Assembly: GCA_021502835.1 (NCBI GenBank)
Contig: JAKFGP010000026.1
Location: 1-47,255 of the forward strand
Source of the DNA: Streptomyces thinghirensis
GTDB lineage: Bacteria > Actinomycetota > Actinomycetia > Streptomycetales > Streptomycetaceae
Length of the DNA: 47,255 nt
Reading direction: 5' to 3'
Position numbers and translations under genes: made by a program. Below are positions 1 to 9,567 of this stretch, one piece after another. The notes under the pieces were generated by a model. The model did no database searches and had not been told where the DNA came from. It saw only the letters and a program-made list of their open reading frames with translations. The first letter of the stretch is position 1; each line of letters starts with the position of its first letter.

Positions 1-1692
1 GGTACTGAAAGGGTGCTGTTCACCTTGTCCTTGTAGTAGGTGGAAGAGGCTTGCGTGGTCCTCGATCTTCGCCTTGGCGAGGTGTGGAGCGGTCGTGGCT
101 TCCGGAGTAGAGGCCGGGGCCAGGCGCTGGACTTGATGAGCTGCGCCGGCGGGGCGGCCAGCTGGGAGCAGTACGCGTACGGCCTCGACCTGTTCGGCGA
201 GTGTCTCGGCGCTCGGGGTGGTGGCGTTGCCCATGAACAGCAGTTCCGGGTACGGGCGATGCCGTAGGGGGTGCCGAAGCCGGGCTCGTAGTCCTCGTAG
301 GTGATGTTGAGGCCTTCGAGCTGCTCCGGGAAGGTGTCCTGGCCCGGTGCCGTCGTGGTAGAAGCGCAGGTCCATGGGCTGGGCCTCGGGCGACCAGAGC
401 CAGAGGGTGACCTCGTGCTCCGTCGGTCTGGGCGTCGCGGATGTCGAGCTGGGCGGGGTGCTTCTCCCAGAAGTGCGCGAGGCCGGCGGAGAGTCCGCCG
501 CTCGTCCTGCCGACGTAGCCGAAGCCGGAGGCGCGCCGGCCACCGCCCGCGCCGATCCAGCCGTGGCCCTTCTTGGTGCGCTTGCGCAGGGAGAAGCCGT
601 CGGCGGAGAGCTGGGAGAGGGTGTAGTCGCCCCACTCCGGGATGTACTTCAGGCGGGTGGTGACGCGCTGGTCCCAGGTGGCGGGGTCGGGCAGCTTTCT
701 CCCCGCGAACTGCGCCGCCGCACGGCCGCGCCGGGGTCGCGGCGCAGGCCGGTGATGCCCTTGACCGCCTCGCGCAGCAGGCCGGTGCCCTCGCCGCCGA
801 TGCGGATGTGGCGGTCGTAGGACTCGTCGCGCATCGGGACGGTGGAAGCGGCCACCGAGGCCGCGATGGGAGGTCGCCGCTTCGCCCTTGCCGGGCTCCT
901 GCTTCCCGTCGAACGTGATGGTGTGCACCATGCGGAAGGCCGGCGCCCGCTCGCGTAGAAACGAGGCGGACGGAGAGGAGCAGCCAGCCGTGGTGTCGCC
1001 CTTGGTGGTGTGCTTGCCGTCGATGCGGACGACGGCGCGGACCGGGCCCGGTGCTCGACCTTCACCTCGTCGATGGCGCCGTCGAAGCGCTCGACTCCAC
1101 GGCGCGCCCCCTGGGCCGCCGATCGTCCCTCGATCTCGGTGCGGGCGCAGCGGAGGACGAGGCGGGCGCGTTCTTCGCGATCTCGGTGAATGCTCTGGCG
1201 ATTCCCTGAAACGATCTGGGTCGATCCGGTACTCGCGCGATTCTCGCGCAGCGACACCGGTCGACAGTCGATGGTGCCGCCGCGGTCGTCGACGGTGACC
1301 TTCTTCGCGGGCGCGGCGGGGGTGCCGGGCGGTGTAGGGGGTGAGTTCGCCGTTGCCGGAGCCGACGGCGTGCGCGTCCACTTGAGGAGCCGTCCGGCCC
1401 GTAGGCGAGGGGCCAGGACTGGGCGGGTACGGCCCTGCCGTCCGCGTCCGTGACGGCGAAAGGACTGGTCCTGCCGGTAGGTGCCCTTGGGCCACGGGAC
1501 GCCGACGGTGGAGCCTGGGGCGGCGCCGAGGCCGCCGTCCTCCAGCCAGGTCAGGGTGACGGGGTCGGCGTCGGCGTCCTTGGCGGCGGGCGCGGCTGGG
1601 CGTTCTTCTCGCCCAGCGCCCAGCTGAACTGGGCGGCGGCTCCGGCGACGGCGGCCGCCTTGAAGGAAGGGACCTGCGGGGATGGGGGACAC
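1..1692 (-). CDS. Exo-rhamnogalacturonan lyase-like (YetA-like) secreted protein, 3' part outside window
   Basis: Read in pieces across frames, the protein shows an N-terminal Ala-rich hydrophobic stretch ending in AQFSWALGEKNAQ, then VTLTWLEDGG, GVPWPKGTYRQDQSF, FRMVHTITFDGKQEPGK, MRDESYDRHIRIGGEG, PDPATWDQRVTTRLKYIPEW and GFSLRKRTKKGHGWIGAGGG. I recognise this as the large actinobacterial family annotated as Tat-signal or exo-rhamnogalacturonan lyase proteins related to Bacillus YetA. It should act outside the cell on the pectin backbone. Start GTG at 1692 is chosen because AAAGGAG lies 7 bases upstream and the signal-like segment follows. At least eight frame changes occur, consistent with assembly indels. 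It is the last gene of the sugar-transport operon to its right, which supports a polysaccharide role; the exact substrate is inference. Confidence 0.7.
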
Positions 1693-1789
1693 GGGCGCTC
1701 CTTTCCGTTCCGTGCGGGGCGGGTGCAGGGTGTCGAGGGCATGGCTCCGACGTGCGAGCAATGCCTGTCACGGGCATGACAGGGAGAGA

Positions 1790-2492
1790 TGTGGCACCAC
1801 GGGCGCCGGGGGCGCCGACCCCGGGGCGGAGGCGCCGCCGTCAGCCTGGCGCCGGTAGCGCTCCTCCACGGCGACGGCCGCCGCGCGCTACGGCGCCGAG
1901 GACGGCGACCGCCAGCGGCGGCGCTGGACCAGGCCGAGCAGACCACGACGGCCAGCCCGCCGACGATCAGGGAGGAACCCGCCGGGGTCGAGCACGGTGC
2001 GGCGCCCGGCCTGCGCGAGCAGCGACCGCCAGGGAGGCGCGCGGGCGCGCGGTCAGGCCGCCGCCGCCGCTGCCGTGTTGTAGGCTGTTGCCGGCGCAAG
2101 CCCGGCCACGGCCGCGCCGATCAGGGCGAGGACCCCTACGGCGCCCACGAAGGGCTCAGCCCGGCGAACCGCTGCGTACGGCCTTGCATCGTCCACCCAG
2201 ACCGCTGCCAGGGCGGCCCACCCGGCGAGCCCGGACGAGCTAGCCGCGCCGCGCACCGCCGCCCGGAAGTCGGCCGTGAACCCGCCAGCCGCCGCGCTCG
2301 TGGTCCAGCGAGGCCCGAGATGCCGCGCGCCGGCCGCGGAACGCGGCGGGGTAGGTGACCAGCGGCAGCGAGGCCAACGCGATCCACACCCGTGAGCAGG
2401 CACTCGGCGAACAGGGCGAACCCCTCGGCGAACCGTGACTCCCCCGCTCGGTGCGGGCCTTGGCGGCGTGCGTCGGTCACGATCGGGTTCAT
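1790..2492 (-). CDS. YesL/DUF624 family integral membrane protein
   Basis: Fragments FAEGFALFAECLLTGV, FAAGARHLGPRWTTSA, GFTADFRAAVRGA, AVGVLALIGAAVAGLAPATA and SLIVGGLAVVVCSAWS give a protein of roughly 210-220 residues with several hydrophobic helices, as in DUF624 (YesL). The family sits in carbohydrate ABC-transport operons; in Bacillus it lies beside rhamnogalacturonan genes. Its biochemical function is not established. The start ATG at 2492 lies 2 bases after the stop of the upstream permease (TGAGGATG, with GGCTGAGG as ribosome site), so the two are translationally linked. The C-terminus is uncertain: the frame breaks near 1900-1950 and a stop lies somewhere between about 1780 and 1880. 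Confidence 0.65.
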
Positions 2493-2494
2493 CC

Positions 2495-3390
2495 TCAGCC
2501 CTTCAGACCGGACGTCGCCATGCCGTCGATCAGATAGCGCTGGAAGGCCAGGAAGAAGGCGAGACGAGCAGCGGGCGACGAGCGACATGGCGATCATGCC
2601 GCCGTATAGTTCGCTCAGCCTTCCTGGTCCACGAACATCTTCAGGCCGAGGAGACGGTGTACTTGCCGGGCTCGTTGAGGTAGATCAGCGGGCCCATGAA
2701 AGTCGTTCCACGAGTTGATGAAGGTGAAGATCGACTGGTGATCAGGGCCGGACGGCACAGCGGGAGCACGATCGACCAGTAGATGCGGAAGTGCCCGCAG
2801 CCGTCGAGCCGGGCCGCCTCGTCCAGTTCCCCTGGGCAGGTTCCGCATGAACTGCACCATCAGGAAGACGAAGAACGCCTCCGTGGCCAGGTACTTCCCC
2901 AGCAGCAGCGGGGTGTACGTGTTGGATCATGTCCATGTTGCGGAACAGCACGTACTGCGGGATCAGCGGCCCGTGGTACCGCAGCAGCAGAGTGCCGATC
3001 ATCAGCGTGAACAGCGGTTGCGGCCCGCGAACCGGATCTTCGCGAAGGCGTAGGCGGTCAGTGAGCAGGACACCACGATCCGATCACCGAACCGACCGCG
3101 AGGAAGAGTGAGTTGAAGAAGAACGTGGAGATCGGAGATGTCCGCGATGCCGTCGGTGAGGCTCGTGTAGTTGGAGAGGATCGGGTCGCCCGGGAAGAGG
3201 TCCAGGCTGCCGACGATGTCCCCGCTCTCCTTGAAGGAGCCGCCGATCACCCAGAGCACCGGGTAGAGGATCACCGCGAGGATCGCCAGCGACCCGAGAT
3301 GCCAGGCGAGCGAACCCGGCAGCCTGCGCCGCAGGGCACCCCTTCGCGGCGGCCGGCGTGACGTCGGTGGCCTGCGCGCTATCGGCCGCC
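2495..3390 (-). CDS. Sugar ABC transporter permease (MalG/CUT1-type)
   Basis: Membrane permease of a CUT1 importer. Visible segments in order are [113 protein letters not shown] and [16 protein letters not shown] at the C-terminus. TAYAFAK and the terminal [16 protein letters not shown] are hallmarks of the MalG-like subunit. The stop TGA at 2495-2497 is clear. The start is not: an Ala-rich leader ([16 protein letters not shown]) follows the end of the upstream permease with no ATG or GTG in place, probably an assembly error, so about 3390 is estimated. Frame breaks lie near 2560, 2640, 2745, 2830, 2930, 3020, 3080 and 3135. Confidence 0.8.
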
Positions 3391-4375
3391 CTCCTCGTAG
3401 TGCACCCAGCGCTTCTGGGACTCAGAACAGCACCGCGGTGACCAGGGCGACCGCGACCAGAAGCATCCAGGCCATGGCGGAGGCCAGGCCCATGCGGCTG
3501 TTCTCGAAGCCCTGGACGTACAGGTAACAGGTGTAGACCATCGTGCCGTCCGCGCGGACTCGCAGGCGTTGCCCGGCGCCGCCGCCGACGATGTAGGCTC
3601 GAGCTGAAGATCTGGAACGAGTGGATGGTCTCCAGCAGGACGTTGAAGAAGAGCACCGGGGAGATCATCGGCAGCGTGATGTTCCAGAACTGCCGCAGCT
3701 TGCCCGCCCCGTCGACGTCGGCCGCCTCGTACAGCTCGCGCGGCACCTGTTTGAGGCCGGCCAGGAAGATGACCATGGGGGCGCCGAACTGCCAGGACGG
3801 TCAGGGCCACCAGGCTGTAGATGATCAGGTCCGGGTCGCCGGTCCAGCCGCCGGCGTCGATCCCGAAGAGCCGCTGCGTACGGTCGACGACCGCGTCGTC
3901 CGAGAAGATCGCCTTCCACACGATGGCGACGGACACGCTCGCGCCGATCAGCGCGACGGAGCGTAGAAGGCGGCCCGGTAGAAGGGCCAGTCCGCGCCGC
4001 TTCTGCGCCAGCAGCAGGGCCACGCCGAGCGCGGCGATCAGTTTGATCGGGGTGCCGACGACGATGTACCAGAGCGTGACCTGGACCGAGTGGCGCCAGC
4101 GCGGGTCGCCGAACATCTCGGAGAAGTTGTCCAGGCCGATCCACTGGGGAGCGTCGAACAGGTTGTAGTCGGTGAACGCGAAGTAGGAGCGAGGCGACCA
4201 TCGGTCCCGCCGTCAGCAGCAGGAATCCGGCGATCCAGGGGGACATGAAGAGGTAGCCGGCCAGGTTCTCCCGGCGGCCCCGCCGCTTCAGCTCGGCGGG
4301 GGCGCGGGGACTTCACCGGGCCAGTGCCGCGCTCGAGTCCTCGGCCAGGCCCTCCATCGCAGGGGCGTGTGTCAC
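3379..4375 (-). CDS. Sugar ABC transporter permease (MalF/CUT1-type)
   Basis: First permease of the importer. It shows MSPWIAGFLLLTAGPMVASL, then HSVQVTLWYIVVGTPIKLIA, LGVALLLAQKRRGL, VSVAIVWKAIFSD and DPDLIIYSLVALTVL. The EAA loop reads LYEAADVDGAGKLRQFWNIT followed by LPMISPVLFF, which is the contact to the ATPase. No ATP-binding gene is in the operon, as is common in Streptomyces, where the shared MsiK ATPase serves CUT1 importers. GTG at 4375 is chosen as start because it overlaps the end of the binding-protein gene (GTGA); an in-frame ATG lies at 4357. The C-terminus reads [13 protein letters not shown]. Frame breaks lie near 4310, 4195, 3970, 3795, 3590 and 3425. Confidence 0.8.
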
Positions 4376-5708
4376 TGCGTTCCCCATCAGCCGACGAGCC
4401 GTCTTCGACTCCGGTGAAGAACTGCTTCACGGCGTCCTCGACGGACCCGCTTCACCGAGCGCCATCTCCTCGGCGATCCGCAGGAAGGCGGCCTCACAGA
4501 TGTCGGCACCGTTCCGGGTGCGGGGTGATCTCCTCCAGGACGCCCGCCTCGACGAGGGACTCCTCGTAGGCGGCGATCGCCTTGTTGACCGGGTCCGTCG
4601 GCTGCGCGTCGTACTGGGCCCTGCGTCGTCCGGTACGCCCCGGTCGTAGCCCATGATCTTGGCGACCTCGGGGTCGTGAACCGTGAAGTCGAGCTGGGCG
4701 ACTTCCTTGGGAGTGCTCGGTGCGCTTGTAGGCACGAGCATCAGCGAGCCGAGGTACTGGCCGGTGCGCTTGCCGTCCGTGGTGGGGGATCGGCGCGAGA
4801 CCGTACTCGCTCCTGCCCTCGGAGGTGTAGCGGACGGTGAAGTTGTCCCAGGTGAACTCAACGCCGGCGAGCTCCGCGGAGAGCGCCGACTTGGGCTTGA
4901 TCTGGGCGACCTTCTTGGGGTCCGGCGAACAGGCCGGGACTTCACGCCCTTCTCCGCCTTCGTCCACCAGGTCGGTCAGGTCGGCCTCGAGAAGCCGAGG
5001 CCCGTCCTCGGTGAAGAAGACGCGCCTGCCGTTCTTGCCGCATGTACAGGTCGTAGAGGTACATGACGCCGTACATGCCGCGCTGTCCCAGGCGCGGGCC
5101 GGTCCGGTCCCGGATCCTCGTCATCGCCTCGTCGAAGTCGGTCCCCAGGTCCACTCTGTTCGGGCTTGCTGCCGGCCCTGGTGTAGACGCGCTTGTCGAT
5201 GACGAGGGCCATCGAATTCGAACCGACCGGCTCGCCGAGGAGTTTCCGTCGATCTCACCGAACTTCTCCAGGCCCGCCCGGAAAGCCGTCCATGGAGAGG
5301 TTTCCCGTCTTCGGCCTGCTCGCTCAGGTCGAGCAGGACTTATTCTTCGCGTCGTATTTGCGGAGAAAAGCCGATGGCATTCTGGAAGACGATCGGCGGA
5401 TTCCCGCCGGAGGCTGCGTGTTGAACTTCTTCCAGAAGTCGGTGTACGGCTGGAAGTCGGTCTTGACCTTGATCTTCGGGTACTTCTTCTCGAAGAGCGC
5501 AATGAGTCTTTGTTGATGCGGTTCGGGGCCCGATCCTCGGCGCCCCACCACGAGTAACGGATCGTCACCGTTCCGTCCCCCGAGCCCGCTGCCGCCGCCG
5601 CACGCGCGGTGGCCGTCGGCTCCAACTCCGCGACGGCCAGCGAGGCCCCCGCCGCTCGAGGATCGTGCGCCTCCCGGTCCGCCTCTCCGCATTCCCGTCC
5701 TGCTGCAT
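4372..5708 (-). CDS. Extracellular sugar-binding lipoprotein (CUT1 family)
   Basis: Solute-binding protein of the importer. The mature N-terminus reads GDGTVTIRYSWWGAEDR, followed by IALFEKKYPKIKVKTDFQPY and TDFWKKFNTQ, the classic group-1 sugar-binding pattern. Later segments are MALVIDKRVYTRAGSKPEQS, AELAGVEFTWDNFTVRYTSE, YLGSLMLVPTSAPSTPKEV, ITPHPERCRHL and EDAVKQFFTGVEDG. Start ATG at 5708 is supported by GGGAGAGG five bases upstream. The leader is scrambled by frame changes, so the expected signal peptide and lipobox cannot be read. Stop is placed where the next gene begins (GTGA overlap at 4372-4375). First gene of the operon; promoter and operator lie just upstream. Confidence 0.78.
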
Positions 5709-5743
5709 ACGAGCCTCTCCCGCGACGTCGCTTCCGCCCTCAT

Positions 5744-5753
5744 GAATCGTTTC
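5744..5753 (-). promoter_or_regulatory. LacI-family-like operator upstream of the sugar operon
   Basis: On the minus strand the site reads GAAACGATTC, a near-palindrome around CG (4 of 5 arm positions match). LacI-family regulators of Streptomyces sugar operons bind this type of AANCGNTT core. It lies between the predicted transcription start (about 5768) and the start codon at 5708, a position suited to repression. The regulator gene itself is not in the window. Confidence 0.45.
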
Positions 5754-5774
5754 TGGCGGTAAGCGCTGCTCGGC

Positions 5775-5803
5775 ACGTTACGGAGGGCCCGGGGGCGCGT
5801 CAA
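5775..5803 (-). promoter_or_regulatory. Predicted promoter of the rhamnogalacturonan/sugar operon
   Basis: Minus strand: -35 TTGACG at 5803-5798, 17-base spacer, -10 TAACGT at 5780-5775, a near-consensus vegetative (HrdB-type) promoter. The leader to the binding-protein ATG would be about 60 bases and contains the LacI-like operator. Confidence 0.55.
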
Positions 5804-6066
5804 TGATTCGGACAGGAATTCATGGGCGCGGGGCGCGGACCGAGCGGACGACCATCCCGGCCGCACGGCCGGCGGCACCGGAAAGCCCGAGGTCGGCGCG
5901 GGTGGCCGAGGGACCGAACGCCGCTGGGCTCTCCGGGACGGGCGACCCGGAAGGTCACCGGTTGGGTGAAGCCGCCCGGAAGCGGAACGCCGCACAGCCG
6001 GCCAGGAACGCGCCGCACGTGACGCTCGTGGCACGCCTCGGGACCACCCGGGCGCACGCACGACGG

Positions 6067-6100
6067 AACGGCCCGGCTCACGATGGTGAGCCGGGCCGTT
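6067..6100 (-). terminator. Strong stem-loop terminator after tRNA-Met
   Basis: A perfect 15-bp stem (AACGGCCCGGCTCAC paired with its complement) closes a 4-base GATG loop. It starts 17 bases beyond the 3' end of the minus-strand tRNA-Met. The rest of 5804-6066 shows no convincing gene. Confidence 0.75.
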
Positions 6101-6116
6101 CGGTGGCATGTTCCGA

Positions 6117-6187
6117 TGGGCGATACTGGGTTCGAACCAGTGACCTCTTCGGTATGAACGAGCGCTCTCCCACTGAGCTAATCGCCC
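6117..6187 (-). tRNA. tRNA-Met (CAT), one base missing in the anticodon stem
   Basis: Minus strand: acceptor GGGCGAT pairs with ATCGCCC, D-arm GCTC/GAGC, T-arm ACTGG TTCGAAC CCAGT, discriminator A. The anticodon loop reads TTCATAC, giving CAT. The 3' anticodon stem is CGAAG but the 5' side reads CTCG instead of CTTCG, so one T is absent and the gene is 71 bases long. With the base restored it folds normally. It is an elongator-type Met tRNA because the acceptor stem has a normal G1-C72 pair. No CCA is encoded. Confidence 0.9.
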
Positions 6188-6266
6188 GGACGCAGGGAGA
6201 ACATTACCCCATGTCAGGGGGTGCCTGTGACCAGCGGGGCCGGGCCACCACGCCCCCAAGCGCGGA

Positions 6267-6723
6267 TCACTGGTCCTTGATCTTCCAGGGCATCTCGAGT
6301 CCGAACTTGGCAAGAGGTAGATCCCGGCGCCAGCACGGCCACGATCACCACGCCGATCGAGGGTCAGGATGATGTTCCGGCGCCGCACCTTGGGATCGAG
6401 GGCGCGCTGCGCCGCCTCGGTGACCTTGCGCTTGGTCCAGCGCAGGACCAGCTGGGCCCAGACGAACTCGGTCGCCCAGATCGCCATGCCACCGAAGATC
6501 GACCCAGCCCGGTCCGGGCAGCACCAGCATGGCGACGCTGGCCACCCACGACCGCGAGGCCGACGACGAAGACGGCTGACCTGCCAGCTCAGGTGGAGGG
6601 CGCGGCGCGCCCTGATGAATCCAGTGCCCGTGACCCCAGCGCGCGGTCGGCCGCGGCCTCGTCCGTCCCCGTACGGTCTTCCGCCACGACTGCCTCGCCG
6701 GGCGTGTTACTCCCCGTGTTCAT
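6267..6723 (-). CDS. TIGR02611 family (PGPGW) membrane protein
   Basis: Small integral membrane protein of about 150 residues. The N-terminus MNTGSNTPGEAVVAEDRTGT leads to a polar region, then a membrane segment with SVAMLVLPGPGW, the PGPGW signature of the family. Next come MAIWATEFVWAQLVLRWTKR, KVTEAAQRALDPKVRRRNII and a second hydrophobic helix ending AGIYL. The function of the family is unknown. ATG at 6723 begins the visible N-terminus and the stop TGA is at 6267-6269 (end IKDQ). At least three frame changes (about 6310-6365, 6505 and 6545-6570). It is divergent from ssgB across a 191-base intergenic region that must hold both promoters. Confidence 0.8.
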
Positions 6724-6914
6724 ACAGCCAAACACTACCGGAGCGAAACCTGTCACCGGGATGGGCGCACGACCCGAACGATCACTCGGCCGGAAGAGTT
6801 GCGTAAACGCACCAAAACACTCAGAGGGGTTTACAACGGCACCGTAGGTGGCATGTCGATTTCGCCGACGTGCGAATCCCCGAGCGCACACTGGAGCGAA
6901 AGGCCCTGGCGCTT

Positions 6915-7335
6915 ATGAAGACACCACGGTCATTACGAGCTGCACCTGCGCCTCGTTGTGTCGAGCGAGTCCTCCCTGCTTGTCCCCGCAGGCCTGCGGT
7001 ACGACACGGCCGACCCCTACGCCGTGCGCACGCCACCTTCCACACCGGAGTCGAGGAAACCGTCGAGTGGGTAGTGCCCGCGACCTCCTCGCCGAAGGTC
7101 TCCACCGCCCCACCGGCACCGGCGACGTCCGTGTCTGGCCGTCCCGCAGTCATGGCCAGGGCGTCGTGTGCATCGCCCTGAGCTCCCCCGGAGGGCGAGG
7201 CACTGCTCGAGGCCCCGGCACGGGCCCTGGAGTCCTTCCTGAAGCGCACAGACGTGCCGCGCTGCGCCGCCCGGCAACGGAATACCCGCACTTCGATTTC
7301 GATCAGGAGCTCTCGCACATCTGGCGGAAAGCTGA
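6915..7335 (+). CDS. ssgB: SsgB, SsgA-like sporulation-specific division protein
   Basis: In sporulating Streptomyces, SsgB recruits FtsZ to future septum sites together with SsgA. Reconstructed from three frames, the protein contains ELHLRLVVSSESS-like coding after the ATG, GLRYDTADPYAV, ATFHTGVEETVEWV, ARDLLAEGLHRPTGTGDVRV, WPSRSHGQGVVCIALSSP and FDFDQELSHI with AES at the end. I recognise this as the highly conserved 137-residue SsgB sequence. Start ATG is at 6915 and stop TGA at 7333-7335. Frame shifts near 6920, 6960, 7080, 7190 and 7320 reflect extra or missing single bases. No strong ribosome site is visible. Neighbours are a divergent TIGR02611 protein and a downstream CGNR protein. 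Confidence 0.9.
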
Positions 7336-7677
7336 GGCGAGGCACCGTGAAGCCGCCCGTCGCCGTCGACTCGGGGTGACGGCACGGCCCGGACAACTGC
7401 ATACGGCACACACCGGCGTCGTCTGCCGCGGACCTCCGCGGGGGCGACGCCGGTGCGCGACAGGACGCGCGGCCAGACGCCTCGCGCTGCCTCCCGCCAC
7501 CTCATGCCGCCTGCTGCCGCCTCCTGCCGCCCTCTCCGGGAACGAAGGCAGTTCCGTCGCCGTGTACCGGCAACCAGGCGGCCGGGACCGCGATCCGGGC
7601 CAGGGTGGCCCGCCGCGGAAGCCACTACCATCGGCCAGCATCGGCGGGCGCCCGCCCGACCCAGGCCAGGGAGCGAA
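7336..7677. other. 342-base stretch without a recognised gene
   Basis: No reading frame here resembles a known family and none has a ribosome site. The part at 7485-7545 holds imperfect short repeats of the type CTGCCGCC/CTCCTGCCGCC. It probably contains the ssgB terminator and the promoter of the CGNR gene, but I cannot place either. Confidence 0.4.
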
Positions 7678-8250
7678 ATGTGCTGATCACCCACGACACC
7701 GGTGCGCCCTCGACACCGTGGTGGATCTAATTGAACACCGTGCCGGAGGACGAATCGGCGCCGGACGGACTGCCGGATGTGGCGGCCCTCAGGAATTCGT
7801 GGGGAACGCACGAAATCAGCGACGTCGGCGTGCGTCGCCGGAGCTCGACCTCTCGGCAGTGCGCAAGATCCGCGGCCGGTTCCGCGGCGGTCTTCGCCCC
7901 CCCCCGAGGCCCGGGCGTGGCGGGACTGATCAACGCGACCTGGTCACCGCTGCCGGAACCACCCCCCCGGCTCACCGACCACGACGGCTACGACTGGCAC
8001 ATCCACTACTTCGCGCCCGGCGCCTCCGTCGCGGACCACCTGGCCGCCGACTGCGGAATGGCGCTGGCGTTCTTCGTCGTCGCGGGGGAGCAGGGGCGGC
8101 TGCGGCGGTTCTGAGGCGCCCGACTGCCGGCGCGCCTTCGCGTCGACCTCTCCCGGAACCGCTCGCGACGGTACTGCGACAGCCGCACGTGCGGAAGCCG
8201 CTTGCACGTGGCCCGCGTACCGGGCACGGCGCAAAGAGGCGGCGGGCTGA
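7678..8250 (+). CDS. CGNR zinc-finger (ABATE-domain) regulator
   Basis: Likely transcriptional or stress regulator of about 190 residues. The N-terminal ABATE region reads MLITHD after removal of one extra T, then CALDTVVDL, PEDESAPDGLPDVAALRN and LTDHDGYDWHIHYFAPGASV, followed by ADHLAADCGMALAFFVVAG. The C-terminal zinc finger, read across two frames, gives an Asp-Cys-Arg-Arg-Ala-Phe-Val-Asp segment, then RNRSRRYCDSRTCG and RLHV, ending YRARRKEAAG. The cysteines and the CG(N/S)R motif are the family signature; the Asn of CGNR reads as Ser here. Start ATG 7678 with GGGAGCG upstream; stop TGA 8248-8250. Frame breaks near 7681, 7725, 7790, 7900, 7950, 8105 and 8205. Confidence 0.75.
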
Positions 8251-8899
8251 CACACCGCCGTTCCCCTGACCGGCGGGGCCACCGGAGCGCTTTGGTGTCG
8301 ACGCGATCCCCGGCGGGTGGCGCCGGGGAACGTGGGCACTGACTCACAGCAGCACAGCAGATCGATGCAACGAAGCCATGAGCAGCAGACACCGATCACC
8401 GCAAGGAGGATCATGAGCGGTGGCTGGGAGAGGGGCGAAGAGGCAGCCACGCGAGTTCGCTGTGCGCCGCGCAGTTTCGCTTCTGTCTCGGGTCCAGCTG
8501 GGATCCAGCTGAGTGGCGTTATCAGCATCTCGCCGCGATGATGACGCAGCACGCAGGGCCTACCGCGATCAACACGCCCCGTAAAGACCGGGAGTTCGTT
8601 GGATGTCGCAATGTCCGGTCGGATCTTGATCATTCCGGAGCACGCTCTGACGGCCTCGGACCGCTGTGTCGTTTCAGTCCGGGACGCCGAGAGCCGGCCG
8701 GCGGTCGGCCGACGGTCCCAGATCCCGATGCTTCTTCAGGATCGCCTCGATGTCGCTGGGGAGTCGTCCTCGCCGCGAGACATCGTCACCGGTCGGGACG
8801 TGAGGCCGGGCGGCCGGGCGGGGAGCCGGCGCCCAGGGGGCGCTCCAGCCGCCGGGGCGACCGCGTCGCGCGGTGCGGCGGCGCGGGCCTCGCTTGCGT
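8251..8899. other. 650-base stretch with no supportable gene
   Basis: Frames are open here mainly because of high GC. I find no family motif or ribosome-site-supported start. A hairpin-prone segment at 8300-8335 (CCCCGGCG ... CGCCGGGG) could end the CGNR transcript. The sequence is otherwise unremarkable. Confidence 0.4.
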
Positions 8900-9182
8900 T
8901 CACTTTGCGGGTACCGCCGCGGTGGCGGCACCTCCGCGGTGCGCGTGGTCATGAACAGCACCCGGGACACCGAGCACCCGCGAAGCCGGCCCAGGCCACC
9001 GGGCTGAAGGCCGTGTCCGGCCAGCCCACTCGACGACCCCGGTCATCACCAGGCCGATCGGGACAAGGGAGTGAAAAGGCGGCGATGCGGGTCGCGGTGG
9101 GGAAACGCCTGCGGTACGCGTGATCGCCGATGCCCAGGCCTGCCGCTGGACACCAGTAGGAGCAGACGGTCTCGGCAATCAT
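8900..9182 (-). CDS. Possible small membrane protein
   Basis: I do not recognise this gene. ATG at 9182 has a good ribosome site (GGAGGACCGGG) directly upstream and opens MIAETVCSYWCPAAGLGIGD. Followed through two frame changes (about 9070 and 8990) it would give LVPIGLVMTGVV, PDTAFSPVAWAGFAGA and VLFMTTRTAEVPP, which looks like one or two membrane helices followed by a polar tail. A stop is present at 8900. The total would be about 93 residues. Support is limited to the ribosome site and hydrophobic pattern; it could be chance. Confidence 0.3.
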
Positions 9183-9567
9183 CCCGGTCCTCCAGGCCTG
9201 GCTCGGTCGGGCGTGCGTGCTTCTGTCCCTTCCCATCCTGCACCGTCCGGGCGCCGTGGGGCTGTGGTCGGCCGAGATCAGGGGAGATCAAGGGGTTCGT
9301 CGTTTGGATCAGGCCGGCTCCGGGCAACGCGGTTGCCTCGCAACCGGCCCGAAACGGGGTCTGGTGCGATGCAGCTGCAGGGCGGAGGAGGGGCGACGGG
9401 GGCGGAGCCCTGGCAACCGACGGCAACACCGCATATGTGCTTGCCCGGGCCCCGCGCACCCGGCTGGGACTCGAACGACACCCCCGGGTCGGCTCCTCCT
9501 CCAGGTGCCGACCACCGTCGTACGACGGTGGTCGGGGTGCCATCCCGCCGGCTGGGAGAATGGCAGC
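9183..9567. other. 385-base non-coding stretch upstream of the DsbA-like gene
   Basis: No gene recognised. It contains GC-rich hairpins (9330-9355, CGGTTGC/GCAACCG type), a CTCGAAC segment at 9470 that resembles a tRNA T-loop but has no tRNA around it, and the 28-base palindrome described separately. Confidence 0.4.
9508..9535. repeat. Perfect 28-base palindrome
   Basis: The arm CCGACCACCGTCGT is followed immediately by its exact reverse complement, with no loop. It lies 33 bases before the start codon of the DsbA-like gene. A loop-free palindrome of this length fits a protein-binding operator better than a terminator, although an RNA hairpin could still form. No repeat of it was noticed elsewhere in the window. 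Confidence 0.6.

Noticed and set aside
9455..9500. tRNA-like segment (GGGACTCGAAC)
   Set aside because: Only a T-loop-like string is present. No acceptor pairing, D-arm or anticodon stem could be built on either side.
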